Shown here in pieces: positions 26,546 to 35,591 of a stretch of DNA of 64,000 nucleotides. The position numbers and the translations under genes are program-made. The DNA lies in contig JAFWUX010000237.1 in the NCBI GenBank assembly GCA_017523995.1, positions 50,769 through 114,768 of the forward strand. Reading direction: 5' to 3'. Under the pieces are notes generated by a model that saw nothing but the letters and a program-made list of their open reading frames with translations, had not been told where the DNA came from and made no database searches. Source of the DNA: Oscillospiraceae bacterium. GTDB taxonomy: Bacteria; Bacillota_A; Clostridia; Oscillospirales; Ruminococcaceae. Each line of letters opens with the position of its first letter. Within the stretch, counting starts at the first letter, position 1.

Positions 26546-28586
26546 GAATGATCTTGTACCGCTGTCAGAACTGCCTGCCGATGCAGCGGCAGTGATTGCA
26601 GAAATACACGCATCAACTGACGAAACAAACCGTCTCGCTGAGCTTGGAATTATACTGGAAACCGGAGTGAAAGTCAAGCTGTTCGGCAGCGGAGGCTCTC
26701 CGGTTGCGTTTGAGATACACGGTGTCACGCTGGCGCTCCGGAAGGAGGATTGTGCAAGGATTTTTGTCCGGCCGCTGACGCACACAAAAACGATCATGCT
26801 TGCAGGCAATCCGAATGTCGGGAAAAGTACCGTTTTCAATGCATTGACCGGCTTGCATCAGCATACCGGCAACTGGTGCGGTAAGACTGTTTCCGGCGCT
26901 GAGGGCTGGATGATATCTAACGGTATTCGTATTCGCTGCATTGATACGCCGGGTACATATGCCATTCGGTCGGAGACAGCTGAAGAAGCAGAGACAGGCC
27001 GGCTGATGCGCGAAATCCCGCATGATCTGGTGATCTGCATCTGCGATGCGACCTGTCCGGTTCGGGGTATTGCCCTTGCGATCGAGCTGCTTGCCGCGCA
27101 GGAGCATGTCATTCTCTGCATGAATCTCATGGATGAAGCGAAGAAAAAGCAGATTGAACCGGATTTAGCGGGGATTTCAGATCGGCTGCATGTTCCGGTG
27201 ATCGGCATCAGTGCGAAGCGGAAACGCACTCTGACACCCCTGCTTGATGCTGTCAGTCACATCCCCGATCTGAATCGGGATTTCGACGGGTATACGCATC
27301 AGGATGCGCTGCGCGAGGCGGGTGCGATTTGCGCGGAGACGATCAGGATTCCGGATTATGCAAACAGGATGAACAATCGGCTTGACCGCCTGCTGACCGC
27401 TGCGCCGTGGAAGTATCCGGTCATGCTCCTGATGCTGCTTGCGGTTTTCTGGCTGACTATGGTCGGCGCAAACTATCCTTCTGCCCTGCTGTTTGATTTG
27501 TTTACTGCGATTTGCAGTTCCCTGCATCAGATCTCGGAACTGCTGAACCTGCCGCAGTGGCTCTCCGGCGCCCTGATTGACGGTGTTTTGCGCGGAACCG
27601 GCTGGGTAGTTTCTGTCATGCTGCCGCCGATGGCGATCTTCTTTCCGCTGTTTACCCTGCTCGAAGATGCGGGTCTCCTGCCGCGAATCGCATTCAATCT
27701 CGATACCTGCTGCGCGAAATGCAGGGCATGCGGCAAGCAGGCGCTGACCATGACAATGGGGTTCGGGTGCAACGCGGTCGGTGTCACGGAATGCCGGATC
27801 ATCCAGAGCAAACGCGAGCGCCTGATCGCGATTCTGACGAATGCACTTGTCCCCTGCAACGGCAGGTTTCCGGCGCTGCTCGCCATTGTAACCGTATTCT
27901 TTGCCGGTGATGATATGCGTTCCTCTTTCCGTGCGGCAGCCATGATGACAGCACTGATTCTGTTCAGCGTCGGCGTGACGTTTGCAGCATCCGCACTGCT
28001 CGGAAGGACAGTTCTGCGCGGGGAGCCGTCCTCGTTTGTGCTGGAGATGCCGCCTTACCGCCGCCCGCAGATCGGGCATGTGATCGTGCGCTCTGTTCTC
28101 GACAGAACGGTCTTTGTCCTCGGCAGAGCGGTCATGACGGCAGCGCCGGTCAGCCTGCTGATCTGGATTCTCGCAAATATCAGTCTCTCCGGTGAGACGC
28201 TGCTGCAAAGGCTTGCAGATAGCATGCAGCCGCTCGGCAGTCTGATCGGGCTGGATGGCGTGATGCTGCTTGCATTTCTGCTCGGGCTGCCTGCGAATGA
28301 GATTGTCCTGCCGGTTGCGCTGACAGCCTATCTCGGCACCGGTTCGCTGACAGATTACGAGTCAATGCAATCGCTGCACATGCTGCTGACTGCGCACGGC
28401 TGGACGCTGCTGACAGCTTCGTGTTTCCTGATCTTCACGCTGTTTCATTCTCCCTGTGCGACAACACTGCTGACAGTCTACAAGGAGACGCGCAGCCGCC
28501 GCTGGACATTTGCAGCATTCCTGCTGCCGACCGTGATCGGCACCGTGCTTTGCATGATACTTGTCGGAATCGCGCATCTGCTGTAA
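26544..28586 (+). CDS. feoB: Ferrous iron transporter, FeoA-FeoB fusion
   Basis: Imports Fe(II) across the membrane. It has 680 residues. The first 77 (LVPLSELPADAAAVIAEIH to LALRKEDCARIFV) form a FeoA-type SH3 domain, followed by the FeoB GTPase domain with G1 GNPNVGKST at 88-96, G3 DTPG and G4 NLMDE. A membrane part with about eight spans carries two Gate segments, including CCAKCRACGKQALTMTMGFGCNAVG. Translation starts at TTG 26544; an ATG at 26548 is out of frame. FeoA is normally separate, so the fusion removes the need for a stand-alone gene. Control may act through the hairpin covering the ribosome site. Confidence 0.94.
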   Translation: MNDLVPLSELPADAAAVIAEIHASTDETNRLAELGIILETGVKVKLFGSGGSPVAFEIHGVTLALRKEDCARIFVRPLTHTKTIMLAGNPNVGKSTVFNALTGLHQHTGNWCGKTVSGAEGWMISNGIRIRCIDTPGTYAIRSETAEEAETGRLMREIPHDLVICICDATCPVRGIALAIELLAAQEHVILCMNLMDEAKKKQIEPDLAGISDRLHVPVIGISAKRKRTLTPLLDAVSHIPDLNRDFDGYTHQDALREAGAICAETIRIPDYANRMNNRLDRLLTAAPWKYPVMLLMLLAVFWLTMVGANYPSALLFDLFTAICSSLHQISELLNLPQWLSGALIDGVLRGTGWVVSVMLPPMAIFFPLFTLLEDAGLLPRIAFNLDTCCAKCRACGKQALTMTMGFGCNAVGVTECRIIQSKRERLIAILTNALVPCNGRFPALLAIVTVFFAGDDMRSSFRAAAMMTALILFSVGVTFAASALLGRTVLRGEPSSFVLEMPPYRRPQIGHVIVRSVLDRTVFVLGRAVMTAAPVSLLIWILANISLSGETLLQRLADSMQPLGSLIGLDGVMLLAFLLGLPANEIVLPVALTAYLGTGSLTDYESMQSLHMLLTAHGWTLLTASCFLIFTLFHSPCATTLLTVYKETRSRRWTFAAFLLPTVIGTVLCMILVGIAHLL

Positions 28587-28591
28587 AAATG

Positions 28592-28621
28592 AAGCCGCAT
28601 ACCGGTTCAGGTATGCGGCTT
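28592..28621. terminator. Terminator between feoB and the convergent anti-sigma gene
   Basis: A perfect 12-bp stem AAGCCGCATACC (28592-28603) with GGTATGCGGCTT (28610-28621) and loop GGTTCA. T's are present on the minus-strand side as well. Confidence 0.85.
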
Positions 28622-28626
28622 TGCTG

Positions 28627-30306
28627 TTATGACTGAATATCAAAAACAGAGCTGTCATAAGGATAGTACTTGAACTCCTCCCCCTCTGCTCTGGGCTGCG
28701 CAGAAGCATCTGCGAGGAAGACTGAGAAGTTGTGCTCACCGTCTGCAATTGAATCGTCGAGTGTCAGCTTGAGATTTAAGGTTGATTCATTGCGCGCTTC
28801 AAACAACACCGCGTCTTTGCCGTTTGCAAGCCCGACCGGTTTGCCGTCGCAGAGCACGAGCGCATAGTAGGTCTTCGGGTATACGTCACCCATTATGTTA
28901 TTTTTGTCATCGAAATGCGCCTTGAGGTAGAGCTCGTTCCGGTTGAGCGGTAAAGCGTGGCTCCATGAACTGTTGTTGATCTGATATTTGTTAGCACCTG
29001 CGTCAAAGCTGTAGTTCTGACACTTACCGATTGCAATACCGGTTGCACCGCCGATATTTGCACCTCTGACCGCCTCAGGATACTCAATATAATCATCGGC
29101 AGATGCGGTGTAATACGCCGCAGAGGAATCCGTGCTTTCGTCCGGCTTTTCGCAGTAGAGCTGAACCTGCGTTGAAGCGGTTGTCGGACCGATGCCGGGA
29201 AATCGCGCCGGGGATTTACGGTACGTAACTGCTGCAGTCAGTGTGCTGTAATTTGTCCGGCAGTGCGGCGTAAACCAGATCTTCTGTAGCGTGGCGGTGT
29301 TCGTGTCCCAAACCTCATGTTCAGTGTTTCGCTTGACTGTCTGGATCCCGCTGATTGCACTGAGTTTATCATAAATCTCTGCATACAGATCTTTATCATT
29401 TGTGAGCAGGTCACTTGTCAATGTGACATCCAGATATTTTTGTGTACAATCCGGATCCGATTCCTCCCGCTGCTTGATGACTGTGACGCCGTCAACCTCA
29501 CTGACAAGCCCGATGGTTTTCTCAATTGAGCGGTCGCTCAGACCGTTCATCAAATAGAGCGTCAGCACATTTGTATACTTGTTTGCCGGTATGTCTAGTT
29601 CCACTGTGTGTGATGTCTCCGCTTTTCCGTTTTCAGTCAGTGCAAACGGGATTATTTCTCCGTCCTGCATCAGAACAACCGTCGCAGGAATTTGTGTTGC
29701 TGTTTCATTGCCGCCCATTTCGTACAGAATAGATAAATCGAGCGACATTTTCTTCCCGTTCTCAGCATCAACCGGTTTGACGATTGTCTCTGTTAAGTCG
29801 GAGCTTTTTACAAATCCGGCGCCGTAGGCGAAGTTTTGATCCTGAATTGCCAGTTCGTCATTTGACCAATCCACAGAACTTTCTTCTGTATCATTCTGCG
29901 GCGGTGCGGTCTCCTCCTCAAAATCCTCAGAAAGCGGGCCGGTCACGGTCTGGGATGTGGTGACTGTCGATTCCGCATGTGATAGTACAGTCTGTTTTGT
30001 GATGTCTGTTACTTCCGCAACCGTTGAGGCGCCGGAATCAGGCTGCTCAGCAACCTTGGGATGAATCGCGAAGTATCCTGCGACACCGATGCTGCAGATT
30101 GCAACAGCCGCAGCGATTCCGGTCATTGTCCGGAATGTTTTGCCGTGTTTTCCCATGAAATCCTCCTCATGTCTTCTGTGAAGCTTCGGAGCATCCGGCG
30201 CTTCCTCCGGTTGGTATTCGGGGCTGTGTACCGTCAGACGCTCTGCCTCCTCCATTAACCCGGGATCAATATCCTGAAACGCACGAAAGAGATCATATTT
30301 ATTCAA
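28627..30306 (-). CDS. Large membrane protein, probable anti-sigma partner of the upstream ECF sigma factor
   Basis: A protein of 559 residues. A cytoplasmic N-terminus (about 1-58, starting MNKYDLFRAFQDIDPGLMEEAE) precedes one membrane span (TMTGIAAAVAICSIGVAGYFAI, about 60-81), an acidic Thr/Glu-rich linker (about 85-150) and a large extracellular region of about 400 residues. I recognise no family for the outer part. No zinc anti-sigma motif is present, so the call rests on context: it overlaps the sigma gene by 4 bases (ATGA) and has the single-pass layout of such partners. The short N-terminal helix motif resembles those of other Firmicutes sigma-linked membrane proteins. Confidence 0.6.
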   Translation of the reverse strand: MNKYDLFRAFQDIDPGLMEEAERLTVHSPEYQPEEAPDAPKLHRRHEEDFMGKHGKTFRTMTGIAAAVAICSIGVAGYFAIHPKVAEQPDSGASTVAEVTDITKQTVLSHAESTVTTSQTVTGPLSEDFEEETAPPQNDTEESSVDWSNDELAIQDQNFAYGAGFVKSSDLTETIVKPVDAENGKKMSLDLSILYEMGGNETATQIPATVVLMQDGEIIPFALTENGKAETSHTVELDIPANKYTNVLTLYLMNGLSDRSIEKTIGLVSEVDGVTVIKQREESDPDCTQKYLDVTLTSDLLTNDKDLYAEIYDKLSAISGIQTVKRNTEHEVWDTNTATLQKIWFTPHCRTNYSTLTAAVTYRKSPARFPGIGPTTASTQVQLYCEKPDESTDSSAAYYTASADDYIEYPEAVRGANIGGATGIAIGKCQNYSFDAGANKYQINNSSWSHALPLNRNELYLKAHFDDKNNIMGDVYPKTYYALVLCDGKPVGLANGKDAVLFEARNESTLNLKLTLDDSIADGEHNFSVFLADASAQPRAEGEEFKYYPYDSSVFDIQS

Positions 30307-30860
30307 ATCAATTCCTCCTTCTCGAGATATTTGCGCAGTTTCTTTCTCGCACGCATCAGAACGAGCTTGACTTTGCTTTCGGAGATCTGATATGCATCGG
30401 CGATTTCCCGAACGGAATGCAGATTCACATATCGCTGCACCATGATTGCCCTTATTTCCGGTTTCAGCGTTTGCAAATATGCGTTAAGCGCCGCAGAAAG
30501 TTCGCGTTGTTCGATCTGCTTCATGACATTTTCTCCGGATGGAATACAGTCTTCCAGTTCGTCGATTGCTTCAGCCGTTTCCATACCGCCGCGTTTTGCG
30601 GCATGCTCCAGCTGAAAGCGGTTGATTGCACTGCGTCTTGTGATCGCTGCAAGAAACGAAAACAGATTTTTGGGTCTCGCCGGCGGGATTGCGTTCCAGG
30701 TGTGGAGCAACGTGTCATTCACGATCTCATCAGCATCCAGCATGTTCCCGAGGCAGCGAAATGCAATTGTCTGACAGCTTTTGCCGTATTTCTGCCGGAT
30801 TTCATCGAGTGCCCGTTCGCTGCGCGCCTCAAGTAGTGCGATGATCTGATCGTCGTTCAT
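30303..30860 (-). CDS. ECF-type RNA polymerase sigma factor
   Basis: A sigma-70 family factor of 185 residues. Region 2 spans about 12-85 (LDEIRQKYGKSCQTIAFRCLGNMLDADEIVNDTLLHTW, then FSFLAAITRRSAINR). Region 4 spans about 125-180 (LKPEIRAIMVQRYVNLHSVREIADAYQISESKVKLVLMRARKKLRKYL). The linker carries an acidic stretch (AEAIDELEDCIPSGENV). It is cotranscribed with the large membrane protein. This is the second sigma/partner pair of the window and is not closely similar to the one at 12042. The AT-rich 100 bases upstream must hold the promoter, but no clear -35/-10 pair was fixed. Confidence 0.9.
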   Translation of the reverse strand: MNDDQIIALLEARSERALDEIRQKYGKSCQTIAFRCLGNMLDADEIVNDTLLHTWNAIPPARPKNLFSFLAAITRRSAINRFQLEHAAKRGGMETAEAIDELEDCIPSGENVMKQIEQRELSAALNAYLQTLKPEIRAIMVQRYVNLHSVREIADAYQISESKVKLVLMRARKKLRKYLEKEELI

Positions 30861-30968
30861 GCTTCGTCACTTCCTTTCGTGAAGGTCCTTCATTCTTTGA
30901 GTCAGCAAAACTGTGCAGTAGGTTTCATATGTAAATATAATTTTATAATATAACATAAAGATGCGAAT

Positions 30969-31000
30969 AAAAAAGCCCGAGACCAAAATCCCGGGCTTTT
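30969..31000 (-). terminator. Terminator after the acyltransferase/VanY-like gene
   Basis: A stem AAAAAAGCCCG (30969-30979) with CGGGCTTTT (30992-31000). On the minus strand it ends in TTTTTT, 10 bases after the stop. Confidence 0.88.
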
Positions 31001-31010
31001 CGATTTGAAA

Positions 31011-33383
31011 TTACTGCTTCACAACAGCGACAATAAATCCGCCGTCATTATCACCGGAAATCATCGGTGTGGAACCGTCTGCAGCAACCGGATACTTGAC
31101 CTGCGTGGTTGTACCTGTGGTATCAGCAGCAACATAGTACATTTCATAGTTGATGCCGTTTACAGTTGTTTCCAGATGATCGGTGCTGACAGTATGCTTC
31201 TTGATCTCCTCGAGATATTCCTCAAGGCAGAGATCATTGTCATACATGTACTTTGCATGCGGTGCGCCGACATAACGGAAGTGCCAGGACATGCCTTCCT
31301 GACCGGTCTTATCTGCCTTGCCAGCAGGATAACGGACGATGAAGCCATAATCTGCAGCATGCTCGGTCAGCCATGCGTAGTTGCCGTCCGGCGTATACGG
31401 TGCGTGGCTTGCAGCAGCCTCGTTCAGGATTGAGAGATCCAGCGAGAGACCTGCAGTACGCTCCGGAATTGCAACGGAGTAAGGCGGATAGCCCGGTGTG
31501 CCGGTGGTGGAGTAGACCATCACGTTGCCGAGACCGGTTGCAGCGAAGAAATCGTTGAACCAGTTGGTGATCGGGGTTGCAAGAGAAGCGTCAACAGTCA
31601 TTTCGGTGCTGACCAGACGCAGGTGCTGATACGGGAAGCTGGAGAACGGTACAAGTGCCGGTGTATTGAGCTGTGCGTGTGTGCCGTCGATCAGGATCAT
31701 GCTGCCGGAGTGAACGGTATCGTTTCCGACCTCAATGGTCTGTGTATCTCTGTTATCAACAAAAGCTTCCGTGGTGGTTGTGGTGACAGCGGTCTCCGCA
31801 GAAACGGTTGTGGTAACTTCCGTTGCAAGTGTCTCGATCGCTTCGGTAACAGCCGGTGCGACATCCGTTTCAGCAAGGCTGGAATCCACCATGGATTCAA
31901 CTGCCTGTGCCTGATTCTGGAGATCGAGCAGACCCTTTGCGTTCTGATAATCCTTCCACAGACGAACGAGGAAGTCAATTGCAAAGATGCCGAGAATGAC
32001 AAAAGTCAGAATCAGAGCGATCTTGCCGTAGTCGATTCTTCTGCCGACGACCTCGTCATCATACTCATCATCATCGAGATCATCTTCTTCGTAGCTGTTG
32101 TCGATGTTATCCTCGTCGATGTCCTCATCGAACTCATCATCGAAATCTGCGACGCTCTTTTTCTTCTTGAACGGATTTTTCAGAGAGAAGCCGCCGAACA
32201 GACCGGGCTTTTCATCAAAATCGAAGTCCTCATCGAAATCCTCTTCCTCAAAGAACTTTTCTTCCGGTTCATCAGCAGTTTCCGGTGCATCGTCCTTCTC
32301 GGATTTCTTGGGCTCGTCAAAGATATCTTCCTCGTCCTCCGCGATCTTTTCATCCAGCTCTGTGTCTTCTTCCTTGAGACGCTTTTTGAACGGAGCAGAA
32401 GCCTTCATCGCAGAAGCGGCTTTCTTCGCAGCCTTTTCTTCCTTTTCGTCAAGCTCGTCAATTGCGTCGGCAGTATCCTTAACAGCCTTCTTGCCGGTTT
32501 CTTTCACAGTTTCCGCAGCATCCTCGATCTTTTCAGCTGCTTCGTCGATCTCATCAGAGAACTCCTCATCAATATCATCTTCAATTTCCTTGAAGATATC
32601 CTTTTCCTCTTCCGGCTTCTCCTTGTGATTCTTTTCGTTCTGATTGTGCTTGCTCATTTTCTTTTCTGTACCCTCCGATTCCTGATTTTCAGCCGCTGAT
32701 TTCCGTTTCACGGGTTCTGCGGATTCTTCGGTATCTGAACTGGATTTTTCTTTGACTTCAATTGCTTTCGGTCCCCATCCGTTATCCGCAGTCAGCAGTG
32801 CGGAAACATTTTCCGTCATTTCGCGGCGGATCTGCTTCAGAACTGCCGGAGACGGGTTTTTCGGATCCGTCTGCGGAATCCGGAACGGTTCACCGTAGCG
32901 GATATGAATTGTGCTGCGGAAATGCAGCTCGTCATCATCAAAATAAATGCCGACCGGAACAACAGGCACATTTGTCTGTGCTGCGATCAGTGCAGCGCCG
33001 GTCTTGAATTTTCCGAGCGTACCGTCTTTGGAACGAGTACCCTCCGGGAAAATCAGCGCGTTATCGCCGTTCTGCAGACGGAAAATGATTTCCTCGAGTG
33101 GATCGGTATCACCGGTTCCGCGGTCGATTGCAATCGCGCCGAGCTTCTTGAGCAGCCAGCCGATAAAGCCGTCTTCAAAAAGCTCCTGCTTTGCAAGGAA
33201 ACAGAACTGCGCTGCAGGATTCTGAATGCCGATCAGGATCGGATCCGCCATGCTGCGGTGGTTACTGACAAACAGATAACCGCCTTCCTCCGGCAGATAC
33301 TCAAGCCCGTCCGCATCAATTTTATACCATATCGGCATGACAAGCCGCATGACACCTATGGCAAACTTATAAAAGCCACTCAT
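31011..33383 (-). CDS. Acyltransferase (PlsC-type) fused to a membrane-anchored, degenerate VanY-like domain
   Basis: An in-frame protein of 790 residues with two unrelated ends. Residues 1-200 are a 1-acylglycerol-3-phosphate acyltransferase with NHRSMAD (41-47, the HX4D site) and FPEGTRS. Residues 225-445 are a highly charged linker, 450-472 a membrane span, then a Thr-rich stretch. Residues about 590-725 resemble the D,D-carboxypeptidase VanY (M15B). In the VanY part SEHxTG reads PERTAG (zinc His to Arg) and EPWHxRYVG reads MSWHFRYVG (catalytic Glu to Met), so it is probably inactive. An internal ATG at 32657 (M243), with GGAGGG 13 bases upstream, could start a separate product. The gene overlaps cmk by 4 bases, a common plsC position. 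Confidence 0.82.
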   Translation of the reverse strand: MSGFYKFAIGVMRLVMPIWYKIDADGLEYLPEEGGYLFVSNHRSMADPILIGIQNPAAQFCFLAKQELFEDGFIGWLLKKLGAIAIDRGTGDTDPLEEIIFRLQNGDNALIFPEGTRSKDGTLGKFKTGAALIAAQTNVPVVPVGIYFDDDELHFRSTIHIRYGEPFRIPQTDPKNPSPAVLKQIRREMTENVSALLTADNGWGPKAIEVKEKSSSDTEESAEPVKRKSAAENQESEGTEKKMSKHNQNEKNHKEKPEEEKDIFKEIEDDIDEEFSDEIDEAAEKIEDAAETVKETGKKAVKDTADAIDELDEKEEKAAKKAASAMKASAPFKKRLKEEDTELDEKIAEDEEDIFDEPKKSEKDDAPETADEPEEKFFEEEDFDEDFDFDEKPGLFGGFSLKNPFKKKKSVADFDDEFDEDIDEDNIDNSYEEDDLDDDEYDDEVVGRRIDYGKIALILTFVILGIFAIDFLVRLWKDYQNAKGLLDLQNQAQAVESMVDSSLAETDVAPAVTEAIETLATEVTTTVSAETAVTTTTTEAFVDNRDTQTIEVGNDTVHSGSMILIDGTHAQLNTPALVPFSSFPYQHLRLVSTEMTVDASLATPITNWFNDFFAATGLGNVMVYSTTGTPGYPPYSVAIPERTAGLSLDLSILNEAAASHAPYTPDGNYAWLTEHAADYGFIVRYPAGKADKTGQEGMSWHFRYVGAPHAKYMYDNDLCLEEYLEEIKKHTVSTDHLETTVNGINYEMYYVAADTTGTTTQVKYPVAADGSTPMISGDNDGGFIVAVVKQ
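32655..32676 (-). promoter_or_regulatory. Possible internal translation start for the VanY-like half
   Basis: Within the fused gene, minus-strand GGAGGG (32671-32676) lies 13 bases before an in-frame ATG (32655-32657), which opens MSKHNQNEK just after the acyltransferase part. The spacing is long, so use of this start is uncertain. Confidence 0.35.
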
Positions 33384-34048
33384 GTTTCGAGCTTCTCCTT
33401 ACATACTTTCAGCAACAGCTGTTCAGATTCATTCAGATCAAGGTCTGAGGTATCGACCAGAACCGCATCTTCCGCTTGTCTGAGCGGCGCAATCTCACGG
33501 TTCATATCCTGCTCATCGCGGCGGATCACATCTGCAAGGACTTCTTCATATGTCTGTCCGACAATGTTTTTTTCCTGCATTTCAAGATAGCGGCGCATAG
33601 CACGCTTTTCCGGCGATGCGGTCAGGAAGATCTTGACATCAGCATCCGGCAGCACGACGGTTCCGATATCGCGGCCGTCCATGACAACAGAATTTGTTTT
33701 TGCAAGATTCTGCTGCAAATCAAAGAGATACTTGCGTACCTCCGGAATTGCAGAAACTTTAGAAGCTGCCATTGTAACCTCAGGTGTGCGGATGAGTCCG
33801 GACACATCCTCGCCGTTTGCGAAGACATGCTGTTCCCCGTCCTGATAACCGAGTGTTACATCGAGCTCCTTCAGGCTGCCGATGATCTGTTCTTCTGTAT
33901 CAGCGTTCCGGCGCAGCATACTGAGCGCAATTGCCCGGTAGAGCGCACCGGTATCAACGTAAATGAAGCCGAGATTTGCAGCCAGACGGCGTGCGAGTGT
34001 GCTTTTTCCGGCACCCGAAGGTCCGTCGATCGCGATGTTTACTGACAT
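33380..34048 (-). CDS. cmk: Cytidylate kinase
   Basis: Phosphorylates CMP and dCMP with ATP. It has 222 residues, the normal length. The P-loop GPSGAGKST is at 9-17, followed by YVDTGALYRAIAL, VMDGRDIGTVVLPDADVKIFLTAS and the lid region ERRDEQDMNREIAPLRQA-like RRDEQDMNREIAPL. The strong promoter upstream starts a unit with the acyltransferase fusion, overlapping it by 4 bases. The cmk-plsC pairing is usual in Clostridia. Confidence 0.97.
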   Translation of the reverse strand: MSVNIAIDGPSGAGKSTLARRLAANLGFIYVDTGALYRAIALSMLRRNADTEEQIIGSLKELDVTLGYQDGEQHVFANGEDVSGLIRTPEVTMAASKVSAIPEVRKYLFDLQQNLAKTNSVVMDGRDIGTVVLPDADVKIFLTASPEKRAMRRYLEMQEKNIVGQTYEEVLADVIRRDEQDMNREIAPLRQAEDAVLVDTSDLDLNESEQLLLKVCKEKLET

Positions 34049-34089
34049 ATTTTCTGCCCTCCATGCGCTTTACATTGATATTCCTTTAT

Positions 34090-34118
34090 AGTATATCACA
34101 TTTTTGTCTTTTTTGCAA
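34090..34118 (-). promoter_or_regulatory. Promoter of cmk
   Basis: On the minus strand, TTGCAA (34113-34118), a 17-base spacer and TATACT (34090-34095). The remainder of the 244-base gap between cmk and the next gene holds only the terminator at 34259-34290. Confidence 0.75.
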
Positions 34119-34258
34119 GTGATTTCTGACGTTTTTCGACGATTTCTTTTTCTAAATATCAAAATCTATCAGATTGTGACGATTTTGCTTTCGATTTGAC
34201 ATTTATTTTCATCATGATTTACATTCCGGACTGTTTGAATGCATCCGTGTAAGTGTGT

Positions 34259-34290
34259 AAAGCCGATCTCCGAGCGCGGAGACCGGCTTT
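34259..34290 (-). terminator. Terminator after the DUF4015-like glycosidase gene
   Basis: A 14-base stem AAAGCCGATCTCCG (34259-34272) with CGGAGACCGGCTTT (34277-34290) with one mismatch and loop AGCG, two bases after the stop on the minus strand. Confidence 0.8.
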
Positions 34291-34292
34291 TC

Positions 34293-35564
34293 TTATTCGT
34301 GCATGCAGATTGTTTTGAACCCGTTTTCAGAAAGAACCTCAACCGCAGTGTCAATCTCAGCAGCAGTCATGTCTTTCACGCACAGGCACGGAATCACAAC
34401 ATGTGAACCGGATGCGATTCTTGCTGCTTCTGCGAGTAATTCGATCTTTTCGCGGAACGCAAGCGCACCGGGATCAAACCGCTGTTCGCCGATCGTAAAC
34501 GCTTCTGTGAACGCAGCCGGATCAATATTGATGTAGACCGATGACATATGCAGGTCGGCAGGCTGGAACGCCTCTTCAGTGTTCTGCGAAATGCCTGCGA
34601 GATCGGCGTACAGTCCGGCGGTCGGTGCAACATCGGAGATGCGGTTCAGCACAGATATCAGGGCTTCGCGGCGCTGCGCCGGATCCTCTATATGATTGCC
34701 GAGCAGTTCTGCATCGGAATGGAAGAAGCTCGGGAAGATTGTGCCCTTGCAGATGATCTGCGTGAAACCGCTTTTCTGGATTTCGGCTGCGATTCCCGCA
34801 AGGTAGTCACCGCTTGCAGTATCAAACGGATTGAGCCACGGCTTTCCGCCCTCGTCAGGATTATCATCCAGCCAGCGCGTGGTGCCGTCTTTGAATACGT
34901 AAGAGCCTTCCATAAAGTAATTCGGGAAAGTGTGATCCTCGAGTGTATAGATTTCAGCGATACACGAGATGTCATAGCGCTTTGCAGCATTGACGATCTC
35001 ACGGAGCGTCAGCAGGGAATCATTTGATGCACCGCATGCAAGCGCCTTATCAACAGAAGAAGCGTACTGCAAAGCACCGGTATCGAGCTTCAGCGGCAGG
35101 ATCATAGATGTGCAGCCCTTTTCTCTGCACGCCTTTGCAGCAGATTCGACAGAATCAAGACTCTGCAGCGCATCTGCGGGTGCCATGTATGCAACATCCA
35201 TATCATCGCCGTATTTGCCGTGATACGCCTCGGTTGTGGTAGTGACAGTTGTTTCAGCTGCAGTTGTGGTTGTGACGGCTTCTGTAACAGTTGTCTGCTG
35301 TGCAGCATCCGGAGCAGGCTCTGTCCCCTGCTGCGGCTCCTCTGTGAAGTACGGCTCCGCAGTCAGTGTCGGGCTGATTTCCTCCTTGTGCAGCCGTGTG
35401 ACAATCGGACCGATCACGTTGTAGCCGACAAATCCGAGTACCGCAACAATCAGCAGTGTCAGGACCGTGCCGATCGCCGACCGCAGCGGATGGTAATCGC
35501 TGAATACACGGCGGTTGCGCGCCTGATAGGTGTAAATTTTTCTTCCTCTTTTTTTATGTTTCAC
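34293..35564 (-). CDS. Membrane-anchored putative glycoside hydrolase (DUF4015-like)
   Basis: A protein of 423 residues. A basic cytoplasmic N-terminus, a membrane span (about 29-52), a Thr-rich linker (about 88-112, TTTTAAETTVTTTTE) and an extracellular TIM-barrel-like domain of about 300 residues are visible. DVAYMAPADALQSLDSVESAAKACREKGCTSMILPLKLDTG resembles the start of DUF4015-type putative glycosyl hydrolases; NPFDTASGDYLAGIAAEIQKSGFTQIICKG fits an inner barrel strand. Catalytic residues cannot be assigned with certainty. It lies 27 bases after the RnfA-like gene and may be transcribed with that locus. Substrate unknown. Confidence 0.7.
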   Translation of the reverse strand: MKHKKRGRKIYTYQARNRRVFSDYHPLRSAIGTVLTLLIVAVLGFVGYNVIGPIVTRLHKEEISPTLTAEPYFTEEPQQGTEPAPDAAQQTTVTEAVTTTTAAETTVTTTTEAYHGKYGDDMDVAYMAPADALQSLDSVESAAKACREKGCTSMILPLKLDTGALQYASSVDKALACGASNDSLLTLREIVNAAKRYDISCIAEIYTLEDHTFPNYFMEGSYVFKDGTTRWLDDNPDEGGKPWLNPFDTASGDYLAGIAAEIQKSGFTQIICKGTIFPSFFHSDAELLGNHIEDPAQRREALISVLNRISDVAPTAGLYADLAGISQNTEEAFQPADLHMSSVYINIDPAAFTEAFTIGEQRFDPGALAFREKIELLAEAARIASGSHVVIPCLCVKDMTAAEIDTAVEVLSENGFKTICMHE

Positions 35565-35591
35565 GGAAGATTCTCTCCTCTCTTTTCGGGT

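Noticed and set aside
31623..32699. Plus-strand frame of 358 codons opposite the acyltransferase/VanY linker
   Set aside because: It arises from the acidic, repetitive codons of the minus-strand linker; the Leu/Ile/Phe-rich product is an artefact.
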